This document shows, piece after piece, positions 31,546 through 43,106 of a DNA stretch of 64,000 nucleotides (the stretch's first letter is position 1; every line of letters starts with the position of its first letter). The notes beneath the pieces were generated by a model that saw only the letters and a program-made list of their open reading frames with translations, was not told where the DNA came from and made no database searches. The DNA lies in assembly GCA_031772625.1 (NCBI GenBank), contig CM062810.1, positions 869,507,650 to 869,571,649 on the forward strand, written 5' to 3'. The DNA comes from Pinus tabuliformis. Lineage: Eukaryota > Streptophyta > Pinopsida > Pinales > Pinaceae. The position numbers and the translations under genes are program-made.

Positions 31546-31860
31546 TGGTTGCATGAAATAACAACGCTAAATTGCAACATGATGATTAGATCACTGCGAT
31601 GCATGAGGACCAAAGCAAGGGAACTGCCAACATATGATGGGGAGACATGTACAGATGAATTCTTAGATAAATTCGAAAGGTCAATACCAAAATGGCAGCA
31701 GTACGGTGCAATGGAATGGGCATTGCACGCGACACTCGCACGATGGTGGTAGACACACTAGAAGAATATTTGGAGCTGGCATGAATGTAGAAGATGGATT
31801 CACTTATAGTTTGGAAGTCCCCAGCATCGAACGCAAGCTAGGCAGCTAGGGTGAAGCAAT
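31546..31860 (+). pseudogene. second capsid-like domain after the protease, element A
   Basis: The reading frame gives HEITTLNCNMMIRSLR, then YDGETCTDEFLDKFERSIPKW, ALHATLARWW-stop and, after the stop, WHECRRWIHL-stop-FGSP. The pattern (FLxxFE, WxLxATxxRWW, W, CRR, FG) is that of retrotransposon gag capsid domains, and element B has the same block better kept at 45290-45560. A gag-like domain downstream of the protease, in addition to the normal gag upstream, is unusual. Role unknown. Confidence 0.6.
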
Positions 31861-33221
31861 TTGTGCACCCACCTATGTCGATGGGTACAGAGAGTGCTAG
31901 GTAAGCACATCACAGGCTAAGTATCAAAAATCAAAACCTGACGCAGTAGTAGGAAAAGTGACGCACACCACCCCCGTGACAAAGCATTCACAAAGCCATG
32001 CGGAATCATGAATAGACTTTACCAGGTGGGATGAATGGATTGTGACCTGTGCATACCAGCAGTTCGATGGGCCTATAGGACCATAAGCAAAAACCGGAGC
32101 ATGGAAATGATCTCGACGGTGTCAAGAAGAGAAGAAACCAGGAGGACAGAGAAGAATCCCCAGACCACAGTAGGGACAAGACGTGAGGACCTGGGTAAAG
32201 GAATTAGGTAGTTGCAAGAGGACCTTCAGTGAGGGAGCATGAAACTTCATGAACTCGATGAGGAGTGGGCACAGTTGAGGAAGAGAAGTGTGACAATGGA
32301 TGAAGAAATTAGCAAACTAAAAACCAAAGTCACGGAAACAGGTCGCTAGCAACTAAGCATGTTAAGACCAAGTCTAGCCAGCCCTGCTACTACATTAGAA
32401 AGAGTTCCAACCCTACTATCATGGTTGCAATCGCACCTTACTAAACAAGGGAGTGTACCACACAAAGAAGAATGCAACACACTACCGGATGCAAGGGTAT
32501 TTAAAGGGTGCCCGCAACCCAGGCTAGCAGGAAAATCGAAGCCTCGCACTAGGGGTGCAACCACTTGACTATCTATAGGAATCATAGTCTCAATGCTCCA
32601 GGTAGCTGAAAGAATGCGTGGAACTATAAACAAGTCTACAAGAGAGCTGCGTGGAAAGGAAGTTCCGCGTAGGGCTAGTCTGTCATAGGGATCGCGATCA
32701 TGCATAAGGGACATCCTGCTATGCGGGTAGGCTGGGAGGTGACCATTGATGTCACTGTTCATGGAAAGAGGCCTAACTTAAGGCAGAAAGGAGTAGGCAG
32801 TGGGCCATTAAGACAGGAGTTAAGAGCTATATTTAGGATGATCTGCTGCTAAGAAGGTGTTGTAGACTTAGATATGTAGGGAATGGTCGAGTTCAAATTC
32901 AAAAGTTACTATAAAATTCCATGGGGTAGCTGTGAAGCAACACTTGGTTGTTTGAGATTTGAGCTAGTACAAAGTAGCGAGCACCAAGCTACCTTGCCAC
33001 CTGTGAGTAAGCCACCGAATGAATCTAGTATAGACACAATGTCGAGAACCAGAGTGCAATTCATGGAAGTTACCCCAGAGCCCCAAGTGACCCAAGAGGA
33101 GCCTAGAGAGGTAGTAGTCGCACTAGAGGTATCGAAGTACCCATGAACACCGCGACCATAGGAAAACAAATAACCAATGGAGCCAGTCTGAGTATCACGA
33201 CGAAACCGAAGAGTTAGTAAA
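31861..33221 (+). pseudogene. decayed remainder of pol in element A, with integrase traces
   Basis: Many stops. A stretch near 32030-32100 matches at DNA level the element B integrase segment TNWDLCVPVVLCAYR (45820-45865). From 32200 to 32350 a Lys/Glu-rich segment appears. Around 32883-33146 a short frame (87 codons) has no signature. No RT motif was found. I infer that RT, RNase H and most of integrase were deleted before the rest decayed. Confidence 0.45.
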
Positions 33222-35900
33222 TTGTCAATGACAGCGAAGGGAAAATCTGTCACAATTGAAACAGAGGAGGAGGACGATGATTTGCAAGCCCTAATAGCCC
33301 AAATTGAGGCATGGGATGATGAGGCAAAGAATTTCTCCCAAGTACCTTCACCGATAGAGTTACCCCCCTACATTCCCCCATGGAAAGGGGCAGCCAAGAT
33401 ATCGAAGGACTTGGAGGCGACGAAGAGTGCGCTCCAGAGCCCGCTTCTTCCGAATGACATATGGTTTGATGGTCCATCGCTACGACGGGTACCCAATATA
33501 AAATTTGAATATTGGGACCTCGCGGATAGTGAGAAGTTCCCACAGTTGGCCGCAGAGAAATTACCACAGCAGAAATGGTTGCGCGGTGTGGAGAAGGCTG
33601 GGTTACTCCATCTGTGGTGGATACCCCACTATCACTGCGCGCCCATCACAATTTTTGTCATTTGGAAGCTACTGTGCCTAGTACATGATGGGTATCTTTG
33701 GCTAGAGGAGCCGATTCCCATCACGGCTGACCTAATTCACCAAATTTTGTGGCTTCCCATTAATGGAAGAAATCCCGTAGACATCATAGGAAAGAGCAAC
33801 AACTTGGGCCTTGTAGAAGCTATGAAGGCCAAATATAAGATAGAGAAAAGGAAGCAAGGGCATGTAATAGCAAGCTTCAAGGGCCAAGGGGTGCATGTCA
33901 CCACCCAGCTACTGGCTAGCAAGTTAATGAGGAAATTCCACGCAGACGAAGTGCCAGCATCTGTAATTGCGTTGGCAGAGTAGCGTGTAGAAGGGGTCCA
34001 GTTCAAGTGGGCGTAGTTTCTTTGCGATGAATTTTTTACGAATTATAGAGAAGCCCAAGAGAAAGGTAAGATGTTCCACTATTAGTGGTTTCTCTTATCC
34101 ATCCTGCTGGTTGCCGGGGAACTGCCAGCGGATAACTAGTTTCCCACCATTGAGAGGAACCTACCCAAGGCCATGAGGTACACCTCGTTCTGGGCAATGA
34201 AAGATGCGACAAGGATTTGGGAGATAAAACTGTTTTGGGCATTCGTATAGTTGAACTTATGAAAATGGATCAACCATAGGCCGTTCTTGTCCCTGATAGT
34301 ATATAACAGTTCACAAAGCATAGCAGAATTCAAGGCGGATATGCATAACTTGTATATCTGGGTGTGCAAGGATCTAGCCCGAGAGTGGGTAAAGCTATCG
34401 TTCATTACTACAGATGATGAAATATTTGAAGTAATGGCATCATGGTCTCTAGAGTTGTGCACCCTAGACTTGGTGGAACTGGAAAATATCGTAGCACAGC
34501 AGAGGAAGAGGGAGACCAAGTTGCACATCACGAAGCTGGCGGAGAGTAAGCGTTAGGAACAGGAAGCGGCCACGCAGTGGAAGGCGGCTGAGGCAGGAAA
34601 TGCACACAGAGCAGGGCATATAGGGGGAGGTAGAGACATAGGAATGCATGGACCTTACAACAAAAGTGACCCAACGCAAGAGGGCGCACACCCAGGAGCA
34701 GCCACCCGCATGCAGAAAGACAAAGACAACGAAGCCTGTGGAGGGAGACCTTGTTGACAGTAGAAACCACCTCGCGATGTCCCTAAGGATGCTCTAGAAT
34801 AGTTGATGATGGAGAAGAAAACGGTGTTGGGGTTGCTCAGAGAGAAGTTGTAGGCATTATAGGTGTGACCCCTAGGAGTTATGACACCACACCTTGCGGA
34901 AGATATAGATGAAGCTGAGCAGATGGTGTGCTCAAGCATAAAGAACACCTTAGTGTTACTAGAAGGTGGTGTCTTCATAGAAGCCAAAGGTGACATGAGG
35001 GGCTGGGGATTGAATTTGGTAGCCCTTCCCAGAGAAACCCTCTACTAGCTACAGGATGGGGCAACTGGTGAGCTTCATGCCAAGGAGAGCCGCGCTCTCC
35101 AAGTCTTGAGTGAGCAAAAGGTAAACTTAGAACAGCTCAGCCTGTAGTGGGACCACATGGTTGCCCAAAACCAGGGATTAGAACAAGTAGTGGAGGGGGC
35201 CTGTAACAGCATTCTGGAGTTGGTAGTGATGGTGGCACTCCCCACCATGAAAAAATTCATCAACTGGCAGTAGGAATCCGTAGGACCCAGGAGGAGGCCG
35301 CGAAAGTTCAGTTGGAGTTGAACCTACAGATCGTAGAGCTGCGACTAAAGGCGCAATCCTCTACACCCCCAGAAGTCCGAGAGCAGTGCCACCACAACAT
35401 TCAATTGGGATTGAAATATATAGAGCACATTGTACAGGACTGCACAAGATTGTTGGACCAGTCACTTGTCATGCTCACTTCATTACAAGAGGACCAAATT
35501 CTACAGTAGCTAGAGACAGAAGCGCAGGAATTGCAGCAGGCCTATGAAAATGTTCGGGGGACCGCACAGACGGTCGCCCTTACCTAGTGATTGGCCAAGA
35601 TAAGGGAAGCCTAGACTTTGAAAGAACAGGTGGATTCCACACATCAGAAAGAAGCATGGCTTAAAGCACACATCTAGCCTTGGCTCGAAGAAGTGTTCAC
35701 GGTCACCACCACGATCAAGGGGAAGCTGGCCTAGATGTAGGATACATATGCGAAAAGGCAAGTGGGTGCCTCTAAAAATGATGCATCAGAGAGTTGTGCA
35801 CAATTGATACAGCAGACAGTGGAGGAATGTGTGGCAAAAATTCGCAAAGCGCAGAGATTGCGGGATGAACTTCGCGCGAAGATCACTGCACCGGCCAAGT
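33222..35900 (+). pseudogene. long 3' ORF of element A: plant-mobile-domain-like head and coiled-coil tail
   Basis: The first 253 codons (33222-33983) are open: an acidic N-terminus (TEEEDDDLQALIAQIEAWDD), PPYIPPWKG, then KLLCLVHDGYLWLEEPIPI and TADLIHQILWLPINGRNP, a wording I associate with large plant ORFs of the retrotransposon/plant-mobile-domain type. After a stop the frame continues (FHYSWLL-like, FWAMKDATRIWEIKLFW, 34287-34556) into a Gln/Glu/Lys-rich, heptad-like tail to the stop near 35900, just before the 3' LTR. At least ten stops. Element B lacks it. Such ORFs lie in the env position of some gypsy elements; function is not known. Confidence 0.55.
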
Positions 35901-35925
35901 GACTCACAATGAGTCACGATGTTTA

Positions 35926-36829
35926 TGTTGGGGGCCTATTGGGCAGTAGATCCCCCGCGTAATGGTTTTGGGGCTTAAAGCTCACAATTTTGGTAATAGT
36001 ATTGTACAGGCTCCACAAAGTGCGTAGAGCGTGAGTTGTAATGGGTCAAGTCAAAGGGTTGTCTAACCAAAAATAATGTGAGATAATAGAAAGTGAGTCA
36101 GCCTATCCATGGTCCGCGAACCATGGGAATGTATAAATAGAGCTAGGCTCTAAGAGTAGAAGTCAGTTTTTGGTAAGCTTTTGGTTCAGATATGAAGTGT
36201 ATGGGTTGTTAAATGCGCTAGTTACTCTAGTTCTGTAAGTCTGAGTCGTGGGTTGTAGTAGCAGAAGAGGCTCTGCAACTATGTGCACAGAGGCCTGGTA
36301 GAGTCTGCAACTGTGTGTGCAGACCCCTGCAGCTGTGTGCATAGGGTACGAAGTGGATTATGACTGGGGAAAGCATTAATAAGGACAAGTAGGTTTTGGA
36401 ATATCACATATCTATTTCTTTGTTTCTGTTTATGCATCTATTTACAGTTTATGATTGCGTGCATGTCTATTTATGTTGAATGGTAAAGGAAAGAATTGGG
36501 CCCACTTAATTTAATTCCAGATCTATAATACTAATAAGCACAGTAAAGGGTAAAGAACTATCATGCTCGTCATCTGATCCGTGATAAGGTAGTTGCATTG
36601 AACAAGCAGTTGTGCAAAAGTAGCCCAATGCATGGGACTAGTTCGCAAGCCTTCCAAACTTCATCAAGACATCCCTAGGGTGCAGAAACCTGGTTCCAAC
36701 ACCCTCCCATACTACCTCAGGTGAGACCTCAGTCCACGCTCCATGGACTATTGCCGAAAGGGCCAGTAGTTTCAGGATTTGTTTGGCCAAAACACTTCTG
36801 AACCTGAGTTAGGCCCCAATAAGCCAACA
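35926..36829 (+). repeat. 3' LTR of element A
   Basis: 904 bp from TGTTGGGGGCC to AAGCCAACA, with TGTTGG/CCAACA inverted ends. It is uninterrupted, which shows where the LINE entered the partner LTR. I see no clear PPT before it (GAGTCACGATGTTTA). Contains the palindrome and TATA box at 36106-36139 and a minisatellite at 36265-36350. Confidence 0.9.
36106..36139 (+). promoter_or_regulatory. palindrome plus TATA box, 3' LTR of A
   Basis: TCCATGGTCCGCGAACCATGGG (one outer and one inner pair lost against the 5' copy), then TATAAATA at 36132-36139, the same spacing as at 16565-16598. Confidence 0.6.
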
Positions 36830-37400
36830 ATGTTCAATCAAATTGTCTTCATCCTGTGGTGCTCCTCCCATGGTTTTTTCTAAGGTAAACAGTTGGTTAG
36901 TATAAACTTCATCTTGTTCCTCCTCTTCCAGCCATAAAGGTAAATCATGTTTTAGAGATGGATGAGTAGGAGGGTATAGTACTAATTGCTTGGACATATG
37001 CCCATTCTTGATGGTCATATTCTCAGCTCTACAGCGGATGTAAGCATCGGCAATGGCCAACCAAGGCCTCCCAAGGATGAGAGGGTAATCGGTAAGCTTA
37101 GCCTTAGGCTAGAGAAATAGGAAATATGTAGGGTACTCCCAAGAGTCAATGGAGACCATCACATCATCCATAGTCCCCTTAGGCGTCACTCTGGAGCGGT
37201 TTGCAAGTTGCAAGACCATTGTGCACTTTCTTAATGAACCTTTGAGGTTGGGCTTGAGCATGACGTCCTTGGTCATCACATTAATGGAAGCCCCAATATC
37301 GGTCAAAGAGTATGGGACAATGGTGCCATTGATGTGCACATCTACTACAGGGCTTCCAGGGTCCAAATACTTTGGACAGATTAGTTACCCCAACATTAAG
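36830..37400 (-). pseudogene. aspartic protease of element O
   Basis: The minus strand from about 37370 reads PGSPVVDVHINGTIVPYSLTD then IGAS (active-site D-I-G-A), a middle part with RVTPKGTMDDVMVSI, a stop at 37109, then PLILGRPWLAIADAYI (flap-side ILGRPWL motif) and a linker to NLIEH at 36830, where element A cuts the polyprotein. The wording matches Athila-type proteases. It would process Gag-Pol. Two open pieces (37366-37109, 37060-36830) separated by a single stop. Confidence 0.8.
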
Positions 37401-37880
37401 CCAGACAGTTTTTCAATGACATTAATGGTAGGGGCATCTCTTCTTCACGTCCCTAGATGCTTGAAGAACTTCTCCTTAATCAACTTACCCTAAATAGGCA
37501 CATCTTTTATTTCTTGGAGAAGTGGAATATTTACACATAGATTTTTCATTCTCCCAGAAGTTCAGTCTCTTCTGGGGTAGGCTGGGGTGGTTGAGTTAAT
37601 CTCTCAGGAAAGGGTGGATTTGCTTTAAGAATGCTTTCCTCTCTTTCTTCTTCAACCTCCCTAGGTGGAGATGGAGGTTGGTTATCTAGGAGAACTCTCC
37701 CAGATCTGAAGTTAATTTCCTAGATCTCCCCAGCATAAGATGCATATGATGTCTCTCCACTGTATACTTGTTGAGCCTGTCTATTGTTCGGGTTCATATT
37801 TAGCTTGGCAGGCATTTGGGGTTGTTTCAGTGGAGTGGAGTGTAATAGATGTGGTTGGGCAAGTGCTGAAGGAAATGAAG
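37401..37880 (-). pseudogene. gag-protease linker of element O
   Basis: Heavily broken. Glu/Pro-rich fragments appear on the minus strand near 37560-37690, as in the region between nucleocapsid and protease of Athila elements. No knuckle is visible. Confidence 0.4.
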
Positions 37881-39256
37881 CTAGAACATTGTCGTATTGG
37901 GGTCTCCAACCCTCGAGTTGTGCATTCCACTAAGATTGTGGCAGAGCATATGATTGAAATGACTAGCGAGCTGGTTAGGAATGATATTGAGATGCAAATG
38001 TCCAAGGAGGAGGTGTAGACCAGGAAGGATGAGCAGGGGGTCCCTAGGAAGGTATGGATGTGGCATCATTGGGGTTATAATATGCATGGGATGACCCTTG
38101 CATGCCCTGCTAGTATGGCCTATGCCCATGAGGTCTCCTTTGATTTATGTAACAGAGCTGCTCAATGACCCCTTGAGCTCCTTGATATATAGCTTTGAGT
38201 CTAGGCAGCGAAGGGCACTTGTCTATGGAGTGGTTTTCTTCCCATTGAATGGAGGCACCCTAGGAATGAATGTCCATTGAATTCTATTGAAATTTGCTCA
38301 GTCTGTGAAGACCAAGGCTCTCTCGACTTCCTCTTACTTTCTCTTAATGTTCATCGTGTCCATCTGTAAGGCAAGGATTTGCAGCATCTCACTCTTGAAA
38401 TCTTCCATCATGTTTCCTATTTCACCCTTGATGGATGAGTTGGAAGAGGATGTACTGACCATAGGTTGACTACCCCTACCATTTTTCCTGGCTGTCCTAG
38501 AATAGTTTCTAAAGACAGTATTGTTGTCCTCATAGGGTAACTGGTAGATATCTCCTCCTGCTAACAAGTGTAGGGTATCCAGAAGATCTTCCCTTGCTCC
38601 CCTAAGCAAGACCAACTTTAGTGACTCAGTGTCAAGTGTGCACCTGGCCCTTTTGTAACTAAGCTGGAATATTTCTTCATAATCCTTCAGGGATTCATCA
38701 TTGCCTGTCATCCTAAAAATTTCTTCTTTAGTATCCTTATACCTACAGTAGTATTGATACTTATTGTTGAAGGCTTGCTACATTTGAGCCCAAGTTGTGA
38801 TGTTATCCCTAGGTAAACCCATGAACTAGTGCAGAGTAGCATCCTTGAGGGTATATGGAAATAGTTTCGGCTTCTACTCATCATTTTTATAGTCATAGGT
38901 TTGACATATAACAACAAACTCAAATAGAAAAGTTTTGGGGTCTTCTGTGGTCAGGCCATGGAAATGAGGAACGGTAGAGGGGCTTATATTTTTCATCTTA
39001 GTGTCCCCATTGGTTTTGCTGATGGGGAAGGAACCCTCAACTCTCTCTCTATTACCTCTGTCATTTTGTTTTCAGCAATTGGCTTGGTAGGAATGGGTTC
39101 TTCTTCTTCCTCTGTATGTTCTTCAATTATGTCTAGTTGCTCACCTAAGGGTTCCTCTAGTTCACAGCCACTGAAGAGGAGGGAAGGTTGGCTATTGGAT
39201 GCAATGGGGGTATTTGGCAAAAAATTCCCTAATTTATCCCTATTTGTAGAAGGCAT
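37881..39256 (-). pseudogene. gag of element O
   Basis: On the minus strand: an acidic N-terminal part (39256-38993, with EEHTEEEEEPIPTKP), then in a shifted frame ISPSTVPHFHGLTTEDPKTF and LFEFVVICQTYDY (38990-38900), LPRDNITTWAQM, and from 38711 ESLKDYEEIFQLSYKRARC and LLRGAREDLLDTLHLLAGG. These are standard retrotransposon capsid motifs (PHFHGLTTEDP..F). A Ser-rich hinge and a coiled segment (EDFKSEMLQILALQMD) follow, then a Pro/His/Met-rich tail to 37881. Several stops and shifts. The product would form the particle shell. Confidence 0.8.
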
Positions 39257-39600
39257 GAAAGGAATTTTTTTTGGTTTGGTTTTGTGAATTTTTTCAACTT
39301 TTTAAAGTACTTTGCAGAACTAAATTTGCATATGGAATGAGACTACTAACTGAATGAAAAACTAATTGCTGAATTGAAATCTAACTTGCAGAATTAAAAT
39401 TGTAGACTAAATGAGAACTACTGATTGAATGAAAAGATTAGCTAATTTCTTGAAATCTAACTTGCAGAATGGAAAGGAAAGCAAAGAATACAAAATGAAA
39501 AGAAAACTAAATTACTTTTGTAGTAATGAAACTAATGGTAGAATAGTAGAAACAAGAAGTAGAAGAAAGAAAGCAACAATCACATATTACTTAAACACCT
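39257..39600 (-). other. leader of element O between PBS and gag
   Basis: A/T-rich, no ORF of note on the minus strand; imperfect repeats of AACTAATTGCTGAATTGAAATCTAACTTGCAGAAT-like units occur at 39330-39475. The plus-strand ORF here (39429-39836) crosses the LTR edge and is not a gene. Confidence 0.5.
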
Positions 39601-39617
39601 CCCCGACAACGGCACCA
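39601..39617 (-). other. primer-binding site of element O
   Basis: On the minus strand TGGTGCCGTTGTCGGGG begins five bases after the 5' LTR. It differs by two transitions from TGGCGCCGTTGCCGGGG, the Asp-tRNA type site used by Athila and some Tat elements. Confidence 0.8.
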
Positions 39618-41610
39618 AAAAATGATGAGCACCATTATTGCAGTAAGAATGCTACAACTTCTAGACTACCAGCTTTACTTTATCAACCCAGGTTTCGTAT
39701 AAACATGGAGGTGACAATGTTGTATACCCAAGTAAAATTCATGGTTCTGCCTTTTTTCACTTGTTCAGCTGGCGAGAGACCACTGGGGGTTTTCAAGCCA
39801 TACTTCTATGCATTCAGAAGAAGCTTTGTTTCTTAATGAAAGAAAGGGAAATATACTGTAAGAGAGAGTTGATCTATTGTAATAATGGAAAAGACCGAAA
39901 TTCAATGCTAAATCACATCATTTCCTAACTAACTGCTAAGAAAGTATGCTTTGCAATAATGCTAAATTAACATGAATCAGATGCTACTTTCTAAGCATGG
40001 AAGTTAAAAGCATCAAACATCACTATTGTGCAAGTAAAGGGACTGAAATAACTATGTTTTTGTTTTTTTGTTCTTTTCATGAAAAATCAAATATGCAAAC
40101 TAATCTCTTGTGGTGTTGTGGCAGGTGGTTTAGGGATGTTTGAGGATGGCTGGAAGGTTTAGGAGATGGATGGATGGCGTGGAACACCATTGGGTGATCT
40201 TTGTGGGCTTTCTAGAGGGTTTCCCTCAATTTTTCCTCAAAACAAGCCAATACAGGAAAACCTATAGGATGTACTAGAAACCTACAGGATTCCCTGTATT
40301 TATATAGGATGTAGCCGTGAGCAAAAATATGGGTGTTGGATGGAATGGAAAGCTTAGGGAAGGTATCTGATGGGTGGAATAGAGTTAGAAGAGGCCTAGG
40401 ATCACTCATAACCCAAAACCAAGATTAGGAGATGGTTGGATTTGGTAAAAATGCTTGAGGAAATTTCTATGTAAAATGATGAAATTGGTGAATATTTTGA
40501 TGGAAACGAGGAATGCCTATGGGTGAATGGAGTTGGGAGGTGGTTTCTTTCTATGAGATCTCTGTCTACTTCTGAAGTGCCTACTCTGCATCAAACATGT
40601 GTAATTTCTAAGAAGTCAGGTAAACAAGAAGCATTCTCATAAGCTAGAAAAGCAGAATTAATGAACTAGTTGTCTACTTGATGCATGAGGAAAGTAGCTG
40701 AAAGGAGTGGAATCATGGATAAGATTTATTGCAAAAATGAAGATAGAAGAGATGGAAATGCAATCGTACTTTGCAAAACTGATCAAATGCTAGCTGAAAT
40801 GTAGTAAACTCTTAAAGCTTATGAAAGAAATAGAAATCTATTTTTTTGGGGTTGTATAAGGGTCCCTCCCTCAAATCATGATCCAAGAGGGAAGAAGTGA
40901 GGCCAAGACACCTGCTAATAGCCTTGTGGTGGTTCTTTTGTCCCTGCCAACCTGTTACTGAAGTAAGGCACAAATTCAAGCAAACTAATAAACAATCAAT
41001 CAAATATACACTACTTGAAATGACAATACCTCTAAAGACAAATTAACAATGAAGCTATGAAACTAAGCTAAACATGAAAAAACAAAAGAGGAGCCTTGGC
41101 TACTAGGGTTCAACCCTTTGAGTTATCTCAGTGTTGGTTCAATAAAAAACTCATTCTTATTACCAAAACAGAAAATTACATTAAAATCTTCCACAAGTCT
41201 GGAGCTCGAAAATAACTTATGGTTTTACAACAAAAATTCAAATCATAATGAGGCTTTAGGCCTCTCTACTTATACAGCTAAAGTCCCCAATGAATTCCTT
41301 GAAATTAGGGAGGCTTTCCTCCCAAACTTGAGATAAACTAGCTCTTTGTCTCTCACTTGCTCGCCTGCCTTCTAATCCTCATGACTTGGCTTCTTACACT
41401 TCGAGCTAGTGTGATAAATGGAGGAATATTGGAATGGGTGATGATGGGAATGGAATCCCCCCAAGGTATAGTTTGGGGCTCAAATCCCAAGTTTTGACCA
41501 AATCTTGTTGTAAATTTGTGTGAACTGAGGGCGTGGAGTGCATAAAGTATGATAGAGTCATAGGATTGTCAGCCCTAGTTTTGTAATGTAATGTCGGCTG
41601 GATAGACCTA

Positions 41611-41644
41611 CCCATGGTCTGTGGACCATGGGATTGTATAAATA
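41611..41644 (+). promoter_or_regulatory. palindrome plus TATA box, 5' LTR of B
   Basis: CCCATGGTC TGTG GACCATGGG at 41611-41632, a perfect 9+4+9 palindrome, then TATAAATA at 41637-41644. Confidence 0.65.
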
Positions 41645-41732
41645 GAGCAAGGCTCTAAGTGTAAAATATAGAAAAGAATAGTAGAGGGAGGAAAAGAGTC
41701 GCAAGTGTAAAGTGTGTCTTTGGGTCATAGAG

Positions 41733-41855
41733 TAGGAGAAGTCTCTGCAGCTGAGTGCACAGAGGCCTAGTAGTCTGCAGCTGAGTGTGCGGACCCCTGC
41801 AGCTAAGTGTGCAAAGGCCTAGTAGTCTACAGCTGAGTCTGCAAGGCGCAGTTGA
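41733..41855 (+). repeat. minisatellite in 5' LTR of B
   Basis: Four to five units of TCTGCAGCTGAGTGTGC-type sequence alternating with AGGCCTAGTAG. The 3' LTR of the same element (46888-46960) has about half as many, so copy number changed after insertion or by template slippage. Confidence 0.7.
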
Positions 41856-42340
41856 GTATATAAGTTTTGTCATAATTCTGTGTTTTTGTTCTTGGCTTTA
41901 ATGCATGTTTGATATAATTTGCAAATATATTGTTTATTTACTACACGCACCTGTATGAATGGTTTATGTTGTTAAGTATAACTTAAAGCATACAAGTAGG
42001 CTAAGATAATCAACTAACATTGGACTACCATTAAATTTTTGGGTAATAACGCAGAAGCGTAGCATTCAGCCCCCAGTTAAGGTCACGCAAAGGCAGTATA
42101 TTAGGCTGCAGGGTAATGGAAAGTGCGCGAAGAAACTTGCATGCAAGGTCGAACCGCGGATCACTTGAACTCATCAAACATCTCCAAGGTGTGGAAACCT
42201 AGTTCTAGCACCCTCCCATACTACTTTGGGTGAGACTTCAGTCCGCGCTTTGCGAACTATTTCCGAAAGGGCCAATAGTACCGTGATTTGTTTGGATAAA
42301 TCAACTCTGAACCTGGGTCAGGCCCCAGTAAGCCAACAGA

Positions 42341-42358
42341 TGGTTCTATTGCCGGGAC
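42341..42358 (+). other. primer-binding site of element B
   Basis: TGGTTCTATTGCCGGGACCG starts two bases after the LTR. It resembles the TGGCGCCGTTGCCGGGG type in its second half, but the TGGTTC start points to a different tRNA; not identified. Confidence 0.65.
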
Positions 42359-42387
42359 CGGGATTTGCATAAGGGATGTCTGATGTC

Positions 42388-42862
42388 GTATCACTACAAT
42401 CTAACAAAGAAAGGAATTGAAGAGTGGTTGGACAGGAAGATTCACGAGTTCGCAATGCATGAAAATAGGAATCCATGATTATCGAAGGAAAAGTGGTTAG
42501 ATTGCTACTTATATACTGAAATCCATGAAATTTTCTTTGCATCCTTCCCCTCTGAGTTGTACGAGTGGATCATGAAGCTAGCAGATAGTCAAGGAAGGTG
42601 TAGGCTTGAAAAAAATATTGTGTGGACTCCAAAGTTGGTGCACAGACTAGAAGCATTAGAAGATAAGGCCGTGCGCGCTATGGATCAATAGCTTGATTGA
42701 ATTATCAAAGGATTTATCACCGAGTTCGCAGTAGATACTTCAGTCAGCTATAGCGAGGCAAAGAGATGCTTCCTCAAAGGATCGCAAGGTAAGTAAGTTA
42801 AATCTTTGAACACTTGGATTAAGATGTTACTTTGTGAAAAGAAGGTTATGCCAATAAATTGA
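42388..42862 (+). pseudogene. ORF upstream of gag in element B
   Basis: A frame with five stops: KKGIEEWLDRKIHEFAMHEN, KWLDCYLYTEIHEIFFASF, SELYEWIMKLADSQGR, then KGFITEFAVDTSVSYSEAKR and TWIKMLLCEKKVMPIN, ending at 42862. Clearly the same protein as 19829-20307 in A. Small, with no recognised catalytic motif. Conserved between two subfamilies, so it was probably a real gene; compare the ORF before gag in Tat/Ogre elements. Confidence 0.6.
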
Positions 42863-43106
42863 TGTTTGGGGCTACGCGAAGTGGGAGGTTCTACAGAAAT
42901 GAAGGTAGCGCAGAACTAGAAAATATCCCCTTGATTTCAGCTTCGCGAGAAAGCGAGGAAAAGCTCACGAAGGTTTCACCAAGAAGTGTGATTAGTTAGA
43001 TAAGGCAACGAACTCCACGCATACGACTTCCACCTACACCATCACTAGTTTCACCATCTTCACCCCCATCTTCGCCCACACCACCTCCGCCACCACCACA
43101 GTTCAG

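Larger units (their letters stand above)
16391..36829 (+). mobile_element. Element A: large non-autonomous Ty3/gypsy retrotransposon, itself broken by a LINE and element C
   Basis: The LTRs are 16391-19783 (with the LINE inside) and 35926-36829. Order on the plus strand: LTR, PBS, ORF before gag, gag with zinc knuckles, protease (split by C), a second capsid-like domain, integrase traces, a long 3' ORF and LTR. No reverse transcriptase frame was found. Removing the LINE and C leaves about 9.1 kb. It lies between protease and RT of element O. The flanks GTAGG and ATGTT do not match, and the first bases of the left LTR look shortened against the right one, so the left edge may have been altered after insertion. 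Confidence 0.85.
41439..42338 (+). repeat. 5' LTR of element B
   Basis: 900 bp, from TGATGATGGGAATGGAATCC to AAGCCAACA, followed by GA and the PBS. Related to the element A LTR in its promoter block and last 300 bases. The start is altered against the 3' copy. Confidence 0.85.

Noticed and set aside
33222-34006. Possible host gene for the 253-codon frame at 33222-33983
   Set aside because: It lies between pol remnants and the 3' LTR of element A in the same orientation and continues past its stop into element coding; best read as an element ORF.
16386-36834. Target-site duplication for element A
   Set aside because: GTAGG on the left and ATGTT on the right do not match, and the left LTR start is shortened; no duplication can be claimed.
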